In this document: piece by piece, positions 42,404 through 46,727 of the stretch
Layout: the number at the start of each line of letters is the position of its first letter
Numbering within the stretch: the first letter of the stretch is position 1
From: Sulfitobacter sp.
GTDB lineage: Bacteria > Pseudomonadota > Alphaproteobacteria > Rhodobacterales > Rhodobacteraceae
DNA: 46,727 bases
NCBI GenBank assembly: GCA_029252045.1
Contig: JAQXCD010000064.1
Span: 1 to 46,727, forward strand
Direction of reading: 5' to 3'
The notes under the pieces: generated by a model
Database searches by the model: none
What the model was told of the DNA's origin: nothing
What the model saw: only the letters and a program-made list of their open reading frames with translations
Made by a program: the position numbers and the translations under genes

Positions 42404-43438
42404 ATGCATGTAGCGCGCGATCTAGAACAAGCTGTGGGCAATACGCCCCTCATCAAACTGCGCCGTGCCAGCGCAGAAACCGGCTGCGAGATTTACGGCA
42501 AGGCCGAATTCATGAACCCGGGCCAGTCGGTCAAGGACCGTGCGGCGTTGTTCATCATCCGCGACGCAATTGCGCGCGGTGATCTGAAACCGGGCGGTAC
42601 AATTGTCGAAGGGACTGCGGGCAACACGGGCATTGGTCTGGCGCTTGTCGGTGCCTCGATGGGGTTCAAATCCGTCATCGTTATTCCGGAAACCCAATCC
42701 GAAGAGAAAAAGCAGATGTTGCGCCTTGCGGGGGCCGAGTTGGTGCAGGTGCCGGCAGCACCCTACCGCAACCCCAACAACTTTATCCGCTATTCCGAGC
42801 GTTTGGCGAATGCCCTTGCGCGCACCAGCAACGAGGGTGTGATCTGGGCCAACCAGTTTGATAACGTGGCCAACCGCCAGTCCCATATCGAAACCACAGG
42901 CCCCGAAATCTGGGCACAAACCGACGGCAAGGTGGATGGCTTTATCTGCGCTGTAGGTTCTGGCGGTACGCTGGCGGGGACGGCGATGGCATTGCAGCCC
43001 AAAGGCGTGAAAATCGGAATTGCAGACCCTGACGGCGCAGCCCTGTTCAGCTATTATACCAAGGGTGAATTGGCGATGGAGGGCGGCAGCATTGCCGAAG
43101 GCATCGGGCAGGTCCGCATCACGCGAAACCTTGAAGGGTTCACGCCAGATTTCGCCTATAATATCCCCGACGCCGAGGCGCTGCCGGTTGTGTTTGATAT
43201 GCTGGCGCACGAGGGACTGTGCCTTGGTGCGTCTTCCGGTGTGAATATTGCAGGTGCCAAGCGCATGGCGCGTGAAATGGGCCCCGGTCATACAATTGTG
43301 ACGATCCTGTGCGACTATGGCACGCGCTATCAGTCCAAGCTGTTCAACCCTGCGTTCCTGCATGAAAAAGGCCTGCCGTATCCCGCATGGCTGGACCGCG
43401 AAGCGGCAGACCTACCGGCGGTGTTCGAGGACTTATGA
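42404..43438 (+). CDS. cysK: Cysteine synthase A (O-acetylserine sulfhydrylase)
   Basis: Makes cysteine from O-acetylserine and sulfide with PLP. The product is 344 residues. The N-terminus has VGNTPLIKLRRAS, the PLP lysine K44 in NPGQSVKDRAAL, the substrate loop EGTAGNTGIGLAL, and IAEGIGQVRITRN. It is somewhat longer than E. coli CysK. In Rhodobacter, cysK next to trgAB affects tellurite resistance, and the same order occurs here. Its TGA overlaps the next ATG (ATGA, 43435-43438). Confidence 0.93.
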   Translation: MHVARDLEQAVGNTPLIKLRRASAETGCEIYGKAEFMNPGQSVKDRAALFIIRDAIARGDLKPGGTIVEGTAGNTGIGLALVGASMGFKSVIVIPETQSEEKKQMLRLAGAELVQVPAAPYRNPNNFIRYSERLANALARTSNEGVIWANQFDNVANRQSHIETTGPEIWAQTDGKVDGFICAVGSGGTLAGTAMALQPKGVKIGIADPDGAALFSYYTKGELAMEGGSIAEGIGQVRITRNLEGFTPDFAYNIPDAEALPVVFDMLAHEGLCLGASSGVNIAGAKRMAREMGPGHTIVTILCDYGTRYQSKLFNPAFLHEKGLPYPAWLDREAADLPAVFEDL

Positions 43439-45852
43439 TAGGGCATATCAAGGAGGGCATCTCGCGGCTCCTAGCCGTAGGTAGCCTGTTGGTGCTCTGT
43501 GCAACGGCGGTACTGGCGCAAGACTTGCCTGGTATCGACATGCGCCAGTGGACCGATATTGCCGAAAAGGCGGAGGCTGCGGTCGATGCTAGCGACACGC
43601 AGGCGGAAGAGCTGGACACGCTCCGATCCTCGCTTGTGGGCTACCGCGAGCAGTTTAACACTGCGCGTGGCGCCAACGCGACCCGCATAGCCAGCCTGCG
43701 CGACCAGCTTGCCTTGCTGGGGGCTGCGCCACCGGATGGCGATGGGCTGCCCGAAGCAGCAGAGGTATCAGACAAGCGTAAAGAGCTGGAAGCGCAACTG
43801 GCAACCTTGACCACGCCGGTGCAGGTTGCCGAAAGCGCCTATGCCCGTGCCGATGGGCTGGTGGGCGAGATTGATACAATTTTGCGCGCCAAACAGGCGG
43901 AAAAGCTGGCCGAAACGGTCGCCACCCCCCTAAACCCGGCGCATTGGCCGGTCGCAATAGAAGCCTTGCGCAGTGCGCTTTCCAAACTGTGGCTGGATGT
44001 GGCCGCAGACCAGAGCGTGTCACGCCACACCAAATTTATTGAAAACCTACCCATCATCCTGTTTGCCGGCATCGCGGCCTTGGTACTGGTGTTCCGTGGC
44101 CGCCGTTGGTCCAAAATGATTGTGGGCCGGTTTAGCCGCTCCGAAGTGCGCAGTCTGGGTGTGTGGCGGTTTGTCTTTTCACTGCTGCGGATTGTTTTCC
44201 CCTTTGTTGGGCTGGTGCTGTTTTCGACTGCCGCCGTCCTGACGGACTACCTGGGAGAGCGTGGCAACGAGATCGCGATGCTTGTACCATTGCTGGGTGG
44301 GCTCATGCTCGGGTACCGCTGGGTGGCAGAGCAGGTCTTTTCGCGCGATGATGGCGAGGCGTTGTTGCTGCTCAGCCAGAAAGACCGCGCCGATGCGCGC
44401 TTTTTAGTCAGCGGTATGACGCTTGTGCTGAGTATCAATTTTCTTTTGCTGCATATACTTGAGCTGGACGAAGCATCAGAACTGGCAAGGGCTGTAATAG
44501 CCTTTCCCTTTACGATCCTTATGTCGCTGGGGCTTTACCGTTTAGGCAGGTTGCTGCGGCACTTCGGGGCCACTGACCCAGTCGAGGAAGAAGAGGAAAT
44601 AACCCGCTCCAGCTCGCTTGCACGTCTGGTGCGCGGCTTGGGCGGTTTGTCCATGCTGGTCGCTGTTGTTGCACCGCTGTTGCATGCAGCGGGTTATTTT
44701 AACGCATCTGCGTCCATGTTGCCTCCGACATTTCTGACCATGGTCATTCTGGGGCTGGTATTGGCATTGCAGCGCTTTAGCGCAGAGGTCTACGGTGCTT
44801 TTACCGGGCAGGGAAAAGAGGCGCGCGAGTCCCTTGTTCCGATCTTTTTCGGTGTTCTGCTGTTGTTGCTGGCCTTGCCGGTGCTTGCCCTTGCATGGGG
44901 CGCGCGCGTTGCGGATCTGACCGAGATCTGGACAGCTTTCAAGCGTGGGTTTTCCATCGGTAACTCACAAATATCTCCGACCGATTTTCTGACCTTCGCG
45001 CTTATTTTCATTTTGGGTTATGTCGCGACACGTCTGGTGCAAGGCGCGCTCAAAACCAACGTGCTGCCGAAAACCAAGATCGACAAAGGGGGGCAGAACG
45101 CGATTGTCTCGGGGCTGGGCTATGTCGGTATTTTTCTTGCGGCTCTTGCTGCCATCACTGGCGCGGGCATTGACCTGAGCAGCCTTGCCATTGTTGCGGG
45201 GGCGCTGTCTGTCGGGATTGGTTTTGGTCTGCAAAACATCGTTTCCAACTTTGTGTCCGGTATCATCCTGTTGATTGAACGGCCTATTTCCGAAGGTGAC
45301 TGGATCGAGGTGTCCGGAGGCCAAATGGGCTTTGTCCGCGACATCTCGGTCCGTTCAACCCGGATCGAGACATTCGACAAAACGGACGTGATTGTGCCCA
45401 ACGCTGATCTGGTCAGCGGGACGGTCATAAACTACACGCGCGGTAATACGCTGGGCCGTGTTATCATCCCTGTGGGCGTTGCTTACGGTACAGATACAAA
45501 AAATGTCGAGGAAATCCTGTACGAGATTGCAAATGCGCAACCGATGGCCTTGGCCAATCCGGGCGTGCAGGTCTTGTTCCTAAATTTTGGCGCCTCGTCG
45601 ATGGATTTTGAAATCCGGATATTCCTGCGCGATGTGACCTGGCTGAATATCGTGAAAAACGATGTGAACCACGCGATTGCAAAACGTTTTGCCGAAGAGG
45701 GGATCGAGATACCCTTTGCCCAGCAGGACGTCTGGCTACGCAATCCCGAGGCGCTTGTCGCCGCTGCTGCCAAACCTGCCCGCAAAAAGCCTGTGCCCAA
45801 GCCCAAGGGGCCCACTAAAACTATCACCACAGACGACGGGGATCAGACATGA
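43435..45852 (+). CDS. Large mechanosensitive ion channel (MscS family, DUF3772)
   Basis: The product is 805 residues. A signal peptide (ending ATAVLAQ near 30) precedes a periplasmic coiled-coil/DUF3772-like region to about 190, followed by about eleven membrane helices. The C-terminal MscS core has the pore helix and beta-domain start GVGIGFGLQNIVSNFVSGIILLIE, then RPISEGDWIEV. The end is a Lys/Pro-rich tail. It releases solutes on osmotic downshift. The frame is open from 43387, but the ATG at 43435 gives the signal peptide and overlaps the cysK stop. It also overlaps alaX by 4 nt. Confidence 0.92.
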   Translation: MIGHIKEGISRLLAVGSLLVLCATAVLAQDLPGIDMRQWTDIAEKAEAAVDASDTQAEELDTLRSSLVGYREQFNTARGANATRIASLRDQLALLGAAPPDGDGLPEAAEVSDKRKELEAQLATLTTPVQVAESAYARADGLVGEIDTILRAKQAEKLAETVATPLNPAHWPVAIEALRSALSKLWLDVAADQSVSRHTKFIENLPIILFAGIAALVLVFRGRRWSKMIVGRFSRSEVRSLGVWRFVFSLLRIVFPFVGLVLFSTAAVLTDYLGERGNEIAMLVPLLGGLMLGYRWVAEQVFSRDDGEALLLLSQKDRADARFLVSGMTLVLSINFLLLHILELDEASELARAVIAFPFTILMSLGLYRLGRLLRHFGATDPVEEEEEITRSSSLARLVRGLGGLSMLVAVVAPLLHAAGYFNASASMLPPTFLTMVILGLVLALQRFSAEVYGAFTGQGKEARESLVPIFFGVLLLLLALPVLALAWGARVADLTEIWTAFKRGFSIGNSQISPTDFLTFALIFILGYVATRLVQGALKTNVLPKTKIDKGGQNAIVSGLGYVGIFLAALAAITGAGIDLSSLAIVAGALSVGIGFGLQNIVSNFVSGIILLIERPISEGDWIEVSGGQMGFVRDISVRSTRIETFDKTDVIVPNADLVSGTVINYTRGNTLGRVIIPVGVAYGTDTKNVEEILYEIANAQPMALANPGVQVLFLNFGASSMDFEIRIFLRDVTWLNIVKNDVNHAIAKRFAEEGIEIPFAQQDVWLRNPEALVAAAAKPARKKPVPKPKGPTKTITTDDGDQT

Positions 45853-46568
45853 CCAAAATGCTGTTTCGCGAGGATCCCTATATGCGCGATGCACAGGCGA
45901 CCGTTGTCGCCCATACCGCCGAAGGGGGGGTGGTACTGGATGCAACCGTGTTCTACCCCACAGGCGGGGGGCAACCCGGTGACAGTGGTGTTCTGGAATG
46001 GCAGGGCCAGCGTCTGGCGATTGCCACAGCGGTGAAAGGCGAGGGCGATATAATAGCACTTGTCCCGTCCGAGCCTTTGCCCCTGCCACCGGTCGGCGCG
46101 CAGGTTATGCAGCATCTGGATTGGGACCGCCGCCACAAACATATGCGCGTTCATACAGCCCTTCATCTGCTGTCGGTTGCTGTGCCTTTCGGCGTGACAG
46201 GGGGCTCCATCTCGGCCACCCACGGGCGGCTGGATTTTGACATGCCCGACGCGCCTGATGACCGTGAGGCGCTGGAAGATGCGCTCAACGGATTTGTCGA
46301 AGCGGATGCGCGGGTCAGCGATGGCTGGATCACCCCAGCTGAACTGGATGCCGCCCCTGAATTGGTCAAGACAATGGCCGTCAAGCCGCCCCGCGGCAGT
46401 GGCGACATCCGGCTGATCCGCATCGGGGAAGACACCGACTGGATTGATCTTCAACCCTGCGGCGGCACCCACGTTGCCCGCACCGGCGAGATAGGCGCAT
46501 TGCGCCTTGGAAAGATCGAAAAAAAGGGCCGGATGAACCGCCGGATATACCTGCACCTCGACAGTTGA
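45849..46568 (+). CDS. Alanyl-tRNA editing protein (AlaX type)
   Basis: A trans-editing hydrolase that removes Ser or Gly from mischarged tRNA-Ala. The product is 239 residues. The N-terminal VFYPTGGGQPGDSG motif is followed by the zinc ligands H102 and H106 (HTALHLL), and C204 and H208 (CGGTHVA). It lacks the aminoacylation domain of AlaRS, as expected for the stand-alone AlaX-M type. Its ATG overlaps the channel gene stop (ATGA, 45849-45852). It is the last gene of the trgA-alaX run. Confidence 0.93.
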   Translation: MTKMLFREDPYMRDAQATVVAHTAEGGVVLDATVFYPTGGGQPGDSGVLEWQGQRLAIATAVKGEGDIIALVPSEPLPLPPVGAQVMQHLDWDRRHKHMRVHTALHLLSVAVPFGVTGGSISATHGRLDFDMPDAPDDREALEDALNGFVEADARVSDGWITPAELDAAPELVKTMAVKPPRGSGDIRLIRIGEDTDWIDLQPCGGTHVARTGEIGALRLGKIEKKGRMNRRIYLHLDS

Positions 46569-46637
46569 GATTTTGCCGGCCTTTAGCAGCATTTCGCCCT
46601 TGCACACCCGCGCACTCCCTTGCTAAAGACCCCCAAC

Positions 46638-46727
46638 GGACAGGTGGCCGAGTGGTCGAAGGCGCACGCCTGGAAAGTGTGTAGGCGGGAGACCGTCTCC
46701 AGGGTTCGAATCCCTGTCTGTCCGCCA
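46638..46727 (+). tRNA. tRNA-Ser (GGA anticodon)
   Basis: A 90-nt class II tRNA with a long variable arm (GGCGGGAGACCGTCTCC region). The acceptor GGACAGG pairs with TCTGTCC with one G-U. The anticodon loop CTGGAAA gives GGA, and the T-arm has GGTTCGAATCC. CCA is encoded and ends exactly at the window edge. Confidence 0.95.

Noticed and set aside
42422..43363. Minus-strand open frame of 313 codons opposite cysK
   Set aside because: It is a shadow of the cysteine synthase gene.

Overview
The window (46,727 bp, GC-rich) looks like chromosomal DNA of a marine Roseobacter-group alphaproteobacterium (Rhodobacteraceae). The main evidence is a DMSP demethylase (dmdA) and acrylyl-CoA reductase (acuI) cluster with a BCCT transporter, a trgA-trgB-cysK block of the kind known from Rhodobacter, a circularly permuted two-piece tmRNA with tag ANDNRAPMAMAA, and the split cobalamin-dependent methionine synthase parts typical of this group. 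I saw no prophage, rRNA operon or CRISPR array. The only mobile DNA is the tail of an IS5-type element at the left edge.

Layout. 1-1.3 kb: IS remnant, a possibly damaged cytochrome c gene and tRNA-Asn. 1.4-4.1 kb: metallo-beta-lactamase-fold hydrolase divergent from a sensor kinase, then a CAT-anticodon tRNA. 4.2-7.1 kb: purM-purN-rnd. 7.1-8.2 kb: lipoprotein and sufE. 8.3-11.05 kb (minus strand): bmt, corrinoid protein, a 51-residue membrane peptide and DUF1638, apparently a split methionine synthase module. 11.3-13.0 kb: purC-purS-purQ. 13.1-16.2 kb: dctB-dctD. 17.1-19.9 kb: RNase E with a long leader. 20-24.7 kb: tusA-like, ccdA, a frameshifted hydrolase, cytochrome P450 and class I aldolase. 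24.7-26.8 kb (minus): fumC with three small co-translated genes. 26.9-29.5 kb (minus): sspB and chrB-chrA. 29.6-29.95 kb (minus): ssrA. 30.2-31.1 kb: L,D-transpeptidase and a decayed membrane-protein gene. 31.1-36.5 kb: GntR regulator, dinB-like, dmdA, acuI and BCCT transporter. 36.8-40.8 kb: class V aminotransferase, photolyase and cyclopropane synthase-like methyltransferase. 40.8-46.6 kb: trgA-trgB-cysK-mechanosensitive channel-alaX, then tRNA-Ser at the right edge.

Functional themes: purine synthesis (five genes in two blocks), methyl-group and sulfur metabolism (betaine/homocysteine, DMSP, cysteine, TusA), and stress or metal resistance (chromate, tellurite, photolyase). Genes are densely packed, and many neighbours share ATGA or GTGA stop/start overlaps.

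I found no clear wholly new system. The best leads are: a frameshift lying exactly inside a perfect 16-bp inverted repeat (21751-21791); a tiny membrane protein within the split methionine synthase operon (8933-9088); a DctD-type regulator lacking the GAFTGA loop; a tetranucleotide repeat in front of the BCCT transporter; and a paired GntR operator in front of dinB-dmdA.
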